From positions 6,696,001-6,760,000 of the forward strand of contig NZ_CP034550.1 in the NCBI RefSeq assembly GCF_009498035.1: a stretch of DNA of 64,000 nt. The letters run 5' to 3'. The notes beneath the pieces were generated by a model. It had not been told where the DNA came from. It made no database searches and was given only the letters and a program-made list of their open reading frames with translations. How positions within the stretch are numbered: the stretch's first letter is position 1; each line of letters opens with the position of its first letter. Shown piece by piece: positions 26,402 through 35,257 of this stretch. The DNA comes from Saccharothrix syringae. Its GTDB lineage: Bacteria > Actinomycetota > Actinomycetes > Mycobacteriales > Pseudonocardiaceae. The position numbers were made by a program, and so were the translations under genes.

Positions 26402-27043
26402 ATGGCACGACCTACCCGCCAGTACGCCGACGAGCGCATCCTCGACCGGGCGGCCGGGCTGTTCGCGCGCCACGGGTTCGCGCACACGTCGCTGAAGGAC
26501 CTGGCCGACGCCGTCGGGCTGTCCAAGGCCGGGTTGCTGCACCACTTCCCGAGCAAGGAGGCCCTGTTCCAGGCCGCGCGCGAGATGGGTCGCGTGCACA
26601 GCCAGCAGGTCCTCGACCGGGTCGCGGGGCTGCCCGCGGGCGCGGCGCGCGACCGGAGGGCCGTGGAGCTGCTGGTCGACGTCGCCCTGGACCGGCCCGG
26701 GCTGGTCGCCCTGGCGTCCCGCGCGATCAGCGCCCTCGGCACCGACGAGGAACCCGACGACGACAGCGGCCTGGAGGGCATCGACCGGCTCGTGTTCTCG
26801 CTGTTCGGGGTCGACCCGGAGGGCGGCGACACCGAGCGGCTGGTGCGGGTCGTCGGGATGCTCAGCGCCCTGGCCGTGCTCAGCCTGTCCGCCAACCGCG
26901 CCGGCGACCGGACCGGGTGGCGGCCCCACATCATCACGACCTGCCTCGACGCGCTCGGCCACGGCGGTCCGGGCGCCACACCGCCCGCCGCCCCCGCGCC
27001 CACCCGCTCCGCACCGTCCGATCCAGCTCAGGTGGAGGACTGA
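26402..27043 (+). CDS. TetR-family transcriptional regulator
   Basis: The 213-residue protein has an N-terminal TetR HTH (ILDRAAGLFARHGFAHTSLKDLADAVGLSKAGLLHHFPSK) and a helical ligand domain. The C-terminal tail is rich in Pro and Ala. It is followed after 6 bp by an MMPL transporter gene, an arrangement typical of repressors that control an export pump. The perfect palindrome upstream suggests tight autoregulation. Confidence 0.92.
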   Translation: MARPTRQYADERILDRAAGLFARHGFAHTSLKDLADAVGLSKAGLLHHFPSKEALFQAAREMGRVHSQQVLDRVAGLPAGAARDRRAVELLVDVALDRPGLVALASRAISALGTDEEPDDDSGLEGIDRLVFSLFGVDPEGGDTERLVRVVGMLSALAVLSLSANRAGDRTGWRPHIITTCLDALGHGGPGATPPAAPAPTRSAPSDPAQVED

Positions 27044-27049
27044 TCCCCC

Positions 27050-29215
27050 ATGGCACGTCTGCTCTACCGACTCGGCTTCGGCGCCTACCGGCGCCGGCTG
27101 GTCGTCGTCCTGTTGTGGCTGCTGGTCCTGGGCGGCACGGCCGTGGGCGCGGTGACCCTGTCCGGGGCCACCGCCAACTCCTTCTCCATCCCGGGCCAGG
27201 AGTCCACCACCGCGCTGGACAAGATCGACGAGCAGTTCGGCGCGCAGGGCGGCGGCACGACCGCGCGGGTGGTGGTCAAGGCCCCCGAGGGGCAGAAGCT
27301 GACCACGCCGGAGAACGCGCAGAAGGTCGGCGCGCTGGTGCAGCAGCTCGGCACGCTGCCCGGCGTGACCTCGGCGAGCAACCCGCTGAACCCGCAGGCC
27401 CCGACCGTCAACCCCGACCAGGACACCGCCTACAGCACGGTCACCTACGACGCCAAGCCGGGCGAGGTGACCGGGGAGCAGCGCACCGCGCTGACCGACG
27501 CCGCGGCCGACGCCCGCGCCGGCGGGTGGACCGTCGAGGTCACCGGCGAGGCCATCCAGGCACCGCCGCACGTCGGCGGCATCGTCGAGGTCATCGGCGT
27601 GGTGGTCGCGCTGGTGATCCTCGCCCTGACCTACGGCTCGCTGGTGATGGCCGGCATGAACCTGCTCACCGCCGCGGTCGGCGTGGGCATCGGCACCCTG
27701 GGCATCACCATCGCCACCGGCTTCATGGACCTGCAGTCCACCACGCCGATCCTGGCCGCGATGCTGGGCCTGGCCGTGGGCATCGACTACGCCCTGTTCA
27801 TCATCAACCGCTACCGGCAGGAGCTGCGGCGCGGCCGGGACGTGGGCGACGCCATCGGCACCGCCGTGGGCACCGCCGGTTCCGCCGTGGTGACCGCGGG
27901 CCTGACGGTGGTCATCGCCCTGGCCGGCCTGGCCGTGGTCGGCATCCCGTTCCTGACCCAGATGGGCGTCGCGGCCGCGCTGACCATCGTGGTCGCCGTG
28001 CTGGTCGCCGTCACCCTGGTGCCCGCCGTGCTCGGCTACCTCGGCAAGCGCGCGCTGCCCCGCGGGCAGCGGGACGCCGTGGAGGCCGAGCCGCGCGACC
28101 GCGGCGTCTACCGCGGCTGGGTCGGCGGGGTGACCCGCAACCGGGTGGCGGCGCTGCTGCTGGCCGTGGTCGGCCTGGGCGCGATCGCCGTGCCGGTCAC
28201 GTCCATGGAGACCACCCTGGTCATGGCCCCGCCCGCGGGCACCACGCAGGAGCGCGCGGACCGGCTGCTCGCCGAGGGCTTCGGCGAGGGCTTCAGCGGC
28301 CCGCTGGTCGTCCTGTTCGAGGGCGACGACGCGGCGCAGACCGCCGCCGGCGCGGTCGCCGGCATCCAGGACGTGGACGACGTCGCGCTGGTGACGCCCC
28401 CGGTGCCCAACGCCGACGGCACCGCCGCCATGGTGACGGTCATCCCCGAGTCCGGCCCGGCCAGCCCGGCCACCGAGCGGCTGGTCGGCGACCTGCGCGA
28501 CCGCTTGGCCGACGTGACCGGCGCGACCGCCTACGTCACCGGCGCGACCGCGGTCAGCGTGGACGTCGCGGTGGCCCTGGACGAGGCCATGCCGATCTAC
28601 CTGGCCCTGGTCGTGGGCCTGGCGCTGGTGCTGCTGGTCCTGGTGTTCCGGTCGATCCTGGTGCCGCTGGTCGGCGTGCTGGGCTTCCTGCTCACCATCG
28701 GCGCGTCGCTGGGCGCCACGGTCGCGGTGTTCCAGTGGGGTTGGCTGGCCGACGCGGTCAACCTGGACGGCACCGGGCCGCTGCTCAGCCTGACGCCGAT
28801 CCTGATGGTCGGCATCCTGTTCGGGCTGGCCATGGACTACCAGATCTTCCTGGTGTCGCGGATGCACGAGGCGCACAGCCACGGCCGGGCGCCGCGCGAG
28901 GCCATCGGGACCGGGTTCCGCCAGGCGGCGCCGGTGGTGGTGGCCGCGGCGCTGATCATGTTCTCGGTGTTCGCGGGCTTCGTGCCGTCCGGTGAGGGGC
29001 CGATCAAGTCCATCGCCTTCGCGCTGGCGATCGGCATCCTGGTGGACGCGTTCGTGGTGCGGATGGTGCTGGTGCCGGCCGCGCTGGCGCTGCTGGGCAA
29101 GGCCGCCTGGTGGCTGCCCGGGTGGCTGCGGTGGCTGCCGGTGCTGGACGTGGAGGGCGCGGGGTTGGAGAAGCCGCGCGAGGAGGAGAAGGTCCTGGCG
29201 GACGCCCGCCGATGA
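27050..29215 (+). CDS. MMPL/RND-family transporter
   Basis: The 721-residue protein has the two-fold MMPL layout: a membrane helix near 20-40, an extracytoplasmic loop, a bundle of five helices (about 180-340), a second loop, and a second bundle (about 520-680). The conserved helix motifs are GLAVGIDYALFIINRYRQE and GLAMDYQIFLVSRMHE. Such proteins export lipids, siderophores or drugs using the proton gradient. Co-transcription with the TetR gene implies induction by its substrate. GGAGG lies just before the TetR stop codon. Confidence 0.92.
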   Translation: MARLLYRLGFGAYRRRLVVVLLWLLVLGGTAVGAVTLSGATANSFSIPGQESTTALDKIDEQFGAQGGGTTARVVVKAPEGQKLTTPENAQKVGALVQQLGTLPGVTSASNPLNPQAPTVNPDQDTAYSTVTYDAKPGEVTGEQRTALTDAAADARAGGWTVEVTGEAIQAPPHVGGIVEVIGVVVALVILALTYGSLVMAGMNLLTAAVGVGIGTLGITIATGFMDLQSTTPILAAMLGLAVGIDYALFIINRYRQELRRGRDVGDAIGTAVGTAGSAVVTAGLTVVIALAGLAVVGIPFLTQMGVAAALTIVVAVLVAVTLVPAVLGYLGKRALPRGQRDAVEAEPRDRGVYRGWVGGVTRNRVAALLLAVVGLGAIAVPVTSMETTLVMAPPAGTTQERADRLLAEGFGEGFSGPLVVLFEGDDAAQTAAGAVAGIQDVDDVALVTPPVPNADGTAAMVTVIPESGPASPATERLVGDLRDRLADVTGATAYVTGATAVSVDVAVALDEAMPIYLALVVGLALVLLVLVFRSILVPLVGVLGFLLTIGASLGATVAVFQWGWLADAVNLDGTGPLLSLTPILMVGILFGLAMDYQIFLVSRMHEAHSHGRAPREAIGTGFRQAAPVVVAAALIMFSVFAGFVPSGEGPIKSIAFALAIGILVDAFVVRMVLVPAALALLGKAAWWLPGWLRWLPVLDVEGAGLEKPREEEKVLADARR

Positions 29216-29224
29216 GGTGACGTG

Positions 29225-29255
29225 GGGGCCGGTGCCGGGGTTCGGCGCCGGCCCC
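29225..29255 (+). terminator. Hairpin after the MMPL gene
   Basis: GGGGCCGGTGCC and GGCGCCGGCCCC pair with a single mismatch around a 7-base loop, 9 bp after the stop codon. Confidence 0.55.
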
Positions 29256-29412
29256 TCACGCCGGGGAATGCCCCGATCGGCGGCTCGGCCGAGCGCGACG
29301 AGCCGGGCGGGGGTGGACCGCACGTCGACTTCTCACCGGGACGAACGGGCCCCGGGAGGACGACAGTGGTGGCGAGTGAAACCCCGAGCCACCCCGATGA
29401 GGAGTTCCGGCC

Positions 29413-29985
29413 ATGGACATGAAGCTCGAAGTAGTGGTCCTGCCCGTCACCGACGTCGACCGGACCAAGCACTTCTACCAGACCCTCGGCTGGCGTGAAG
29501 ACGCCGACCTCGTCTTCGGCGCCTCGCGGGTCGTGCAGCTGACCCCGCCGGGATCGCGGACCTCGGTCCACTTCGGCACCGGCATCACCGACGCCGCCCC
29601 CGGCTCGGTCCGCGGCACCTACCTCGTCGTCGACGACATCGAAGCCGCCCGCGCCGAGCTGACCGGCCACGGCGTCGACGTCAGCGGCGTGTTCCACCGC
29701 GACGACTCCGGCGCGTTCGCCCCCGGCGCGCACCCCGACCGCGGCACCTACGCCTCGTTCGCCACCTTCAGCGACCCCGACGGCAACACCTGGCTCCTGC
29801 AGGAGATCACGCGCCGACTGCCCGGGCGGGTCACCGGCGTGACGTACGACTCGACGCAGCGGCTGGAGCAGGCACTGCGCGACGCCGCGGCCGCGCACGG
29901 GGAGCACGAGGAGGAGACCGGGCAGCACGACGAGAACTGGCCCGCCTGGTACGCCCGGTACATGGCGCGGCACCAGGACGCCTGA
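29413..29985 (+). CDS. VOC (glyoxalase/bleomycin-resistance) family protein
   Basis: The 190-residue protein contains one vicinal-oxygen-chelate domain (LEVVVLPVTDVDRTKHFYQTLGW, YLVVDDIEAARAELTGHGV, FATFSDPDGNTWLLQEI), followed by a hydrophilic tail (RLEQALRDAAAAHGEHEEETGQ and WPAWYARYMARHQ). Family members are metal-dependent lyases, dioxygenases or binding proteins. The substrate is unknown. GAGGAG lies eight bases upstream of the ATG. Confidence 0.85.
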   Translation: MDMKLEVVVLPVTDVDRTKHFYQTLGWREDADLVFGASRVVQLTPPGSRTSVHFGTGITDAAPGSVRGTYLVVDDIEAARAELTGHGVDVSGVFHRDDSGAFAPGAHPDRGTYASFATFSDPDGNTWLLQEITRRLPGRVTGVTYDSTQRLEQALRDAAAAHGEHEEETGQHDENWPAWYARYMARHQDA

Positions 29986-30059
29986 GCCCACCCGGCGGTG
30001 CGCGGGCCGACCCGCGCACCGGATTCCCGGGAGTGCGGAATCACGGCTCAACGCGATGT

Positions 30060-30410
30060 CGACCGGATGGTGGCACCGAGCGCGCGGGCGACGTGGTCGG
30101 CGAGCCGGTCGAGGTGGTCGGGTTCGACCGGGGCCCGGGGGACGGTCAGCCGTCAGTGGACGGGGGCGGCGGCCAGGGCGGGGCTGCGCACGGCCTCGGC
30201 GGTGACGTCGGGCAAGACCGTGGCGGAGCGGGGACGGGTCAGCCAGTCGTGGACCAGGCGCAGGATCGCCGGCAGGTCCCCGCGCAGCGAGCCGGTGTCG
30301 GGGACGTCGGCTCGCGGCACGCCGAACTCCGAGAGCACCGCGACGACCATGCCCTGCTCGGCCAACTCGTCGAACACGGCGTCGGTGATGGCCGAGGTGA
30401 CGCGCGGCTG
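30060..30410 (-). pseudogene. Remnant of a TetR-family regulator
   Basis: Reverse-strand pieces match a TetR protein with the recognition helices deleted: ITDAVFDELAEQGM joins directly to VLSEFGVPRADVPDTGSLRGDLPAILRLVHDWL, which is the start of the ligand domain. The end breaks off after VTAEAVRSPALAAAPVH and a last piece (DHLDRLADHVARALG) is in another frame. It lies back-to-back with an NmrA-type fossil. Confidence 0.6.
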
Positions 30411-30439
30411 GGGGTGGCGGCGCCGGCCGGTGCCGAGGG

Positions 30440-30595
30440 CCTGGGGGGCGCTGAGATCACCGCGCTGCTCGCCGGCACCGGCCTGCCGCCGGAATTCGCC
30501 GCCGTCCTCGCCCGCCTCGACGAGGACGTCCGCCACGGCGCGGAGGACCGCGTCACCCCCACCGTGCCCGACCTCACCGTGCGGGCCGCCTTCAC
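30440..30595 (+). pseudogene. C-terminal remnant of an NmrA-type NAD(P)H-binding protein
   Basis: Forward-strand translation reads EITALLAGTGLPPEFA, then VLARLDEDVRHGAEDRV and TVPDLTVRA. This is the characteristic C-terminus of NmrA-like NAD(P)-binding reductases. No Rossmann domain precedes it, so only the tail survives. TetR-NmrA divergent pairs are common, and both members are broken here. Confidence 0.55.
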
Positions 30596-30621
30596 CGCCC
30601 GACGCCCGGAAGTCGCGGTCG

Positions 30622-31866
30622 TCACCGGAGGACTTCCCGCTCCAGCCAGTCCTCCAGCGCCGGTTCCGCGGACTCCCGGTAAGAGCGGGTGTCGACGTTG
30701 TCGGCGTGGAGTTCGTAGACCGGGATGCCGGCCGCGCGAAGGGCCCGGTTGGTGAAGTAACCGCCCCTGGCGTCGTCGGACACCAGGTGCACCACGCCGT
30801 CGACGCGGTGGAGCCTCGCCTCCTTCACGTACCACTCGCTGGACCACGGCGGTGTGTACAGCTGGTCGTTGAAGGCGGCGAACCGGGCGGCGAGCGCCCT
30901 GAGCGGGTCGTCGCCGTAGCGCGGGTACCCGTCGGCGGCTACGGCCAGGTACATGGACCACACGAAGACCGCGCCGTGGCGTTGCTCGAACCTGCGGTAG
31001 AAGTCCATGTCGTACCACAGGCCCCGGCCGATCCACATGAGCCGGGCGCGCTCGTCCTCGCACACCGCCGCGCCGGCCCGGACGCGGGCTTCCACCTCTT
31101 CGTTGAACCGCCGCGCGGCGTCGCGGGCCCACTCCGTCCCCCGGTGCCACTGCGGGATCATGACGCTCGGGATGCCGTCCGTGACGGCGAGCGGGGTCGG
31201 CGTGGTGCGCGCGACGAGGTCGCGGGTGCGCCTGTTCCACTCCGCCTGCTCGTTGACCAGGTCGAGGACCCGCCGCAGCGCGCGTTCGCTGAACACGCGG
31301 CCCGTGGTGGTCTCCAGGAAGCGGATCAGGTTCTCCAGCTCGGACACCATCAGGTCCAGCCGCGCCGTGCCGACCGCCTTCTCCCAGTCGTGCGGCATCA
31401 GGTCCCACCAGTTCACCGGGACCGCGTTCTCGGCGGCGCTCTCCAGCGCGTAGTAGGTGATGCCCGGCTGGCTGCCCCACACGTCGAAGATCTTGCGGGT
31501 GCCGTCGCCGACGGTCTCGCCCAGCACGATCGTCGGCCGGGGCAGGCCACCCCACGGCGCGTCGCGCGGATCGGGGTCGAACAGCGACGCGAGCGGGATC
31601 GAGCTGTACTGCTCGGTGTGGTCGGGGTAACCGCGCTCCCGCAGGAGTTCCAGGTGGTGGGGCGCCCGCCGCTTGGCCGCCACCACGGACGCCCACCACT
31701 GGTTGACCACGTACGGGATCCCCATCGCGCGGAAGATCTCCTGCGGGGCGTCGGCGTTGACCAGCGCCAGCGGGCCGCCCCCGGCGGCGGACTCGCGCAG
31801 GCCGTGGAACCACTCGCGTTGGTACCGGGTCGCCTCCGCGGCCGATGCCAGCAGCTTCTCAACCAA
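30622..31866 (-). CDS. 2-hydroxyacyl-CoA dehydratase-family subunit (first)
   Basis: The 414-residue protein resembles the HgdA/FldB/BcrC-type subunits of the 2-hydroxyacyl-CoA dehydratase / benzoyl-CoA reductase family (LVNADAPQEIFRAMGIPYVVNQWWAS, GVVHLVSDDARGGYFTNRALRAAGIPVYEL). Authentic subunits hold a [4Fe-4S] cluster with three Cys; here I see only one Cys (AAVCEDERA) and it is not at the usual ligand positions. The TTG start has GGAGG six bases upstream and overlaps the stop of the partner gene by 8 bp, so it is translationally coupled. Radical dehydration of a CoA ester is uncertain without the Cys ligands and without the ATP-dependent activase, which is not in the window. Confidence 0.75.
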   Translation of the reverse strand: MVEKLLASAAEATRYQREWFHGLRESAAGGGPLALVNADAPQEIFRAMGIPYVVNQWWASVVAAKRRAPHHLELLRERGYPDHTEQYSSIPLASLFDPDPRDAPWGGLPRPTIVLGETVGDGTRKIFDVWGSQPGITYYALESAAENAVPVNWWDLMPHDWEKAVGTARLDLMVSELENLIRFLETTTGRVFSERALRRVLDLVNEQAEWNRRTRDLVARTTPTPLAVTDGIPSVMIPQWHRGTEWARDAARRFNEEVEARVRAGAAVCEDERARLMWIGRGLWYDMDFYRRFEQRHGAVFVWSMYLAVAADGYPRYGDDPLRALAARFAAFNDQLYTPPWSSEWYVKEARLHRVDGVVHLVSDDARGGYFTNRALRAAGIPVYELHADNVDTRSYRESAEPALEDWLEREVLR

Positions 31867-32923
31867 CGAACACCTCCGCGAGGTCGATCGAGCCGTACTC
31901 CTGGCGGTCGACCAGCACGGCCGGGATGCCGTGCCGGCGCAGCGCCTCCCGCTGCGCCGGGAAGTCCCAGGGCGGCGCGTCGTCGTTGCGCCGGACGTAG
32001 GACACGACCAGTTCGGCTCCGCGGTCGACGGCCGCGCGCGCCGTGTGCGCCGCGCGCGCCGCGATCGACGCGCGTGCGGCGGTGGGACCGTTGTACTGGT
32101 ACCGCTCGACGAGCGCGGCGAGGGTCGGTTCGCCCACGAGCCGCGCGGCGAGGAGGTCCCCCCAGTCGTGGTCCTCGCCGACCACGACGCCCCCCGCACC
32201 CTCCAGCGACCGGTACACGTCCGGGTTGTCGTGCGAACTGCCCGTGAGGAAGACGCGCCGTCCCGCGTGGACGTCCGGGTCGGACTCCAGGACCTGGCGC
32301 AGCAGGCGGTTGTGCTCCGCCACGGGCAGGACGGCGCCGAACGCGGCCAGCGCCTGCACCCCGGTCAGCCGGAGGTCCCGCCGCATCGCGGACACCGCGC
32401 GCCACAGCTCGCGCCGCTCGTCGTGCAGCGCGATCGCCGACGCGATCCGCTGCTCCGTCAGCCGCGTGCCGGTCCACCGCTCCAGCACGGCGACCAGCTC
32501 GGCGAAGCGGCCCCGGACGTACCGCGTGGTCGTCCAGTGGGGCAGGTGCAGCACGTCGACCAGGTGGGTCTCCGGCAGCCCCAGCCCGGGTTCGAGGCGC
32601 CGCAGCTCCCGCACCGCGTAGAACAGCCGCAGCGAGCCCTCGCAGTCCCGTGACACCAGGAGCCGGTCGAGCCTGCCGTACTCCCCCGCCAGCAGCCGGG
32701 TCAGCACCGACAGGGTCGCCGGGTCCACGCCCCGGCCCAGGTAGGTCTCCCCCGCCGCCACGTCCGTGCCGGGTCGTCCCGCCAGGCGCACCGGGAGCGC
32801 GCCCGCCGCCGTCACCAGCTCGACCGGGACGTCCTGGCCGACGCAGCCGATCACGAAACCGCCGGCCTCGACCGGGTAGCGCCGCTCGTAGTGGTCGACC
32901 AGTCGTTCCAGAGGGGTGTCCAC
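31859..32923 (-). CDS. 2-hydroxyacyl-CoA dehydratase-family subunit (second)
   Basis: The 354-residue protein has the family opening GGFVIGCVGQDVPVELVTAAGALPVRL with C27, and LLVSRDCEGSLRLFY with C94. The third ligand region, normally containing Cys, reads SYVRRNDDAPPWDFP with no Cys. So two of three expected cluster ligands remain. The GTG start lies two bases after the CoA-transferase stop. It should form a heterodimer with the following gene product. The set CoA-transferase plus two dehydratase subunits mirrors FldA-FldB-FldC of phenyllactate dehydration, but divergence is large. Confidence 0.78.
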   Translation of the reverse strand: MDTPLERLVDHYERRYPVEAGGFVIGCVGQDVPVELVTAAGALPVRLAGRPGTDVAAGETYLGRGVDPATLSVLTRLLAGEYGRLDRLLVSRDCEGSLRLFYAVRELRRLEPGLGLPETHLVDVLHLPHWTTTRYVRGRFAELVAVLERWTGTRLTEQRIASAIALHDERRELWRAVSAMRRDLRLTGVQALAAFGAVLPVAEHNRLLRQVLESDPDVHAGRRVFLTGSSHDNPDVYRSLEGAGGVVVGEDHDWGDLLAARLVGEPTLAALVERYQYNGPTAARASIAARAAHTARAAVDRGAELVVSYVRRNDDAPPWDFPAQREALRRHGIPAVLVDRQEYGSIDLAEVFVG

Positions 32924-32925
32924 GG

Positions 32926-34158
32926 TCAGATGACCCCGTCCGCGCGCAGTGCGGCGAGGCGGTCGCCGCGGTAGCCGAGGAGGTCCCCGTACACCAGGTC
33001 GTTGTGCTCGCCGAGCGCGGGAGCCGGCCGGTCGAACCCGACGTGGGCGCCGGAGAACACGATCGGCACACCGGTGGCGGAGATGTCCGCCGTCGCGCCG
33101 TGGACCGGGTGCGTCAGCGCGACCACCTCGCGGCGCGCGCGGACGAGCGGGTCGCGCACGGCCTCGGCGGGCTCCCGCACCTCGGCGGCGGGCACGCCGT
33201 TGTCGACGAGCAGCGCCACCACCTCGGCCCGCCGCCGCCCGGCCGCCCACCGGCCGATCAGCTCGTGCAGCACGGCCGCGTTGGCCACCCTCGCGTCCCT
33301 CGTCGCGAACCGGGGATCGGCGGCCAGCGCCGGCTCCCCCATGGCGCCGAACACCCCCGCCGCGAACCGGTCGGTCGGCCCGCACAGGGCGAGCCACCCG
33401 TCCGCGGCCTCGAACAGCCCGAACGGCGCGAGCCTCGGCACGAACGAGCCGGTGCGCTGCGCCAGGCCGACGGCCGCGTAGGCGTCGAACGGCTCGCACG
33501 CGACGAGCGAGGTCAGCGCGCCGAGCATCGAGACGTCCACGTGCTGCCCCGCCCCGGTGCGGTCGGCCTGCGCGAGCGCGGCCAGCGTGCCGATCACCGC
33601 GAACAATGGCGCCACCAGGTCGCCGACCGGCAGGCCGTGGCGGACCGGGTCGTCGCCCTCCCGCCCGGCGGTGCCCATGATCCCCGACAGGGCCTGGACG
33701 ATCGTGTCCATGGCCTTGGCCGGCCCGCCCCGGGCGCCGAAGCCGCTGATCGACGTGTAGACCAGCCGGGGGTTGACCGCCAGCACGGACTCTGGGTCGA
33801 TGCCGAGCCGCGCGGTGACGCCCGCGCTGTAGTTCTCCACCAGCACGTCGGCGTGCCGCACCAGGTCGGTCAGGACGCCGCGCCCCTCGGGGTGCTTGAG
33901 GTCGAGCGTCACGCTCTCCTTGTTCCGGCCCCGCAGCAGCATCGACACCGACACGTCGTCGTCGTGGACCCGCCCGAGGCCGAGCCCGTCCCGGCCGAGG
34001 TACGGGGCGTTGCCCCGCGACGGGTCCCCGCCCGTCCGCGGGTTCTCCACCTTGATCACCCGTGCGCCGAGCCCGCCGAGCAGCAGGGTGGCGTAGGGCC
34101 CGGCCAGCGCGGTCGTGAGGTCGACGACCGTCCGGCCGGCGAGTGGTTGTCCGGTCAC
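32926..34158 (-). CDS. CaiB/BaiF (class III) CoA-transferase
   Basis: The 410-residue protein has the family III CoA-transferase features: LAGRTVVDLTTALAGPYATLLLGGLGARVIKVENPRTGGDPSR, the LNRGKKSV-like segment LRGRNKESVTLDLKHPEGR, and D in SGFGARGGPAKAMDTIVQALSG, near the catalytic Asp. It moves CoA between an acyl-CoA donor and a carboxylic acid. The GTG start has AGGAGG seven bases upstream. It is the first gene of the operon with the two dehydratase-like subunits and would supply their CoA-ester substrate. Divergently it faces a PaaX-like regulator. Confidence 0.9.
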   Translation of the reverse strand: MTGQPLAGRTVVDLTTALAGPYATLLLGGLGARVIKVENPRTGGDPSRGNAPYLGRDGLGLGRVHDDDVSVSMLLRGRNKESVTLDLKHPEGRGVLTDLVRHADVLVENYSAGVTARLGIDPESVLAVNPRLVYTSISGFGARGGPAKAMDTIVQALSGIMGTAGREGDDPVRHGLPVGDLVAPLFAVIGTLAALAQADRTGAGQHVDVSMLGALTSLVACEPFDAYAAVGLAQRTGSFVPRLAPFGLFEAADGWLALCGPTDRFAAGVFGAMGEPALAADPRFATRDARVANAAVLHELIGRWAAGRRRAEVVALLVDNGVPAAEVREPAEAVRDPLVRARREVVALTHPVHGATADISATGVPIVFSGAHVGFDRPAPALGEHNDLVYGDLLGYRGDRLAALRADGVI

Positions 34159-34192
34159 CTGCGCACCTCCTCGGTCACGACCGGCACATTCC

Positions 34193-34220
34193 ATGACGGT
34201 CGGCATCCCACCTGTACGAT
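34193..34220 (+). promoter_or_regulatory. Promoter giving a leaderless PaaX-like mRNA
   Basis: ATGACG (34193-34198) and TACGAT (34215-34220) are separated by 16 bases. The GTG start at 34229 is eight bases after the -10 hexamer, so transcription would begin at or next to the start codon. No Shine-Dalgarno sequence is present, in agreement with a leaderless message. Confidence 0.5.
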
Positions 34221-34228
34221 CGCGGGTC

Positions 34229-35149
34229 GTGACGGCCACGCCGCGATCCGCCGCCCAGCGCGGTTCCCGCTCCGACCCGCCGGCCCTCCGGCAGCACGGC
34301 GGCGCGCCCCAGCACCTGCTGATGACGCTCTACGCGGACTACTGGCTGTCCACCGGCGGCCGGGCGTCGTCGGCGGCGCTGGTCCGGCTGCTGGCCGAGT
34401 TCGGGATCAGCGAGAGCAGCAGCCGGGCGGCACTGGGCAGGCTGTCCCGGCGCGGCATGGTCACCGTGCACCGCAACGGCCGCCGCACGTTCTACGGCGT
34501 CGAGGGCGCCGCGGCGGCGACGCTGGGCGACTCGGTCCGCAGGGTCCTGTCGTTCGGCGCGGTGTCCCGGCCGTGGGACGGCAGGTGGACGACCGTCGCG
34601 TTCTCCGTCCCGGAGGAGCAGCGCGAGGTCCGCCACCGACTGCGCACGCGCCTGCGCTGGCTGGGGTTCGCACCCGTCTTCGACGGCTTCTGGATCTCGC
34701 CGACCGCGCCCGCCGACGACGCCCTCCGCGAACTGGAGGCCCTCGGCGTGACGAGCGCGGCCGTGCTGCGCACCGACGGCCCCGTCGCCGGCCGGCCGCT
34801 GACCGGGGCGTGGGACCTCGACGAGGTGCGCGGCCTGTACGAGGGGTTCGTCGACACCGCGGCCCCGCTCGCCGAGCGGGTTCGAGCGGGCGGGGTCACC
34901 GCGGCCGAGGCGCTGGTGAGCCGCACGCGGGTCATGGACGAGTGGCGGACGTTCCGCTGGAAGGACCCGGACCTCCCGCACGAGCTGCTGCCGGCGGACT
35001 GGCCCCGCGACACCGCACGCGCGCTGTTCGCCGAGGTGTACGACGGGCTCGGACCGCTGGCCGAGCACCGGGTCCGGCAGATCGTGCTGGAACTCGCCCC
35101 GGACGACGTCGACCTGGTCCGCCACCACACGACCCGTCGGATGCCCTGA
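34229..35149 (+). CDS. PaaX-like transcriptional repressor 1
   Basis: The 306-residue protein has the PaaX N-terminal winged helix (QHLLMTLYADYWL, SSAALVRLLAEFGISESSSRAALGRLSRRGMV), the central domain (WDGRWTTVAFSVPEEQREVRHRLRTRLRWLGF) and the C-terminal domain (VMDEWRTFRWKDPDLPHELLP). PaaX represses phenylacetate catabolism and is released by phenylacetyl-CoA, so a CoA ester made by the neighbouring CoA-transferase is a plausible ligand. It is divergent from the CoA-transferase operon and is followed by a paralogue. Confidence 0.9.
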   Translation: MTATPRSAAQRGSRSDPPALRQHGGAPQHLLMTLYADYWLSTGGRASSAALVRLLAEFGISESSSRAALGRLSRRGMVTVHRNGRRTFYGVEGAAAATLGDSVRRVLSFGAVSRPWDGRWTTVAFSVPEEQREVRHRLRTRLRWLGFAPVFDGFWISPTAPADDALRELEALGVTSAAVLRTDGPVAGRPLTGAWDLDEVRGLYEGFVDTAAPLAERVRAGGVTAAEALVSRTRVMDEWRTFRWKDPDLPHELLPADWPRDTARALFAEVYDGLGPLAEHRVRQIVLELAPDDVDLVRHHTTRRMP

Positions 35150-35188
35150 CCCCTTCGGGTGAACGGCCACGCGACCCACCCAGTTCAC

Positions 35189-35251
35189 TTGACACATATA
35201 GGGACGATCGCACCGAAAAGTGTCTAGCTTTCCCCGTCGCGACTGTAGGGT
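35189..35251 (+). promoter_or_regulatory. Control region of the second PaaX-like gene
   Basis: An inverted pair GACAC (35191-35195) and GTGTC (about 35220-35224) occurs within CTTGACACATATAG and AAGTGTCTAGC. A TAGGGT -10-like hexamer (35246-35251) ends six bases before the ATG, suggesting a leaderless transcript. AGTGTCTA recurs before the solute-binding protein gene at 39940-39947. Confidence 0.4.
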
Positions 35252-35257
35252 GATTCC

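Noticed and set aside
30622..34158. Assignment as a true phenyllactate dehydratase (fldABC)
   Set aside because: Gene order is similar, but cysteine ligands are missing and there is no activase gene, so naming the genes would overstate the evidence.
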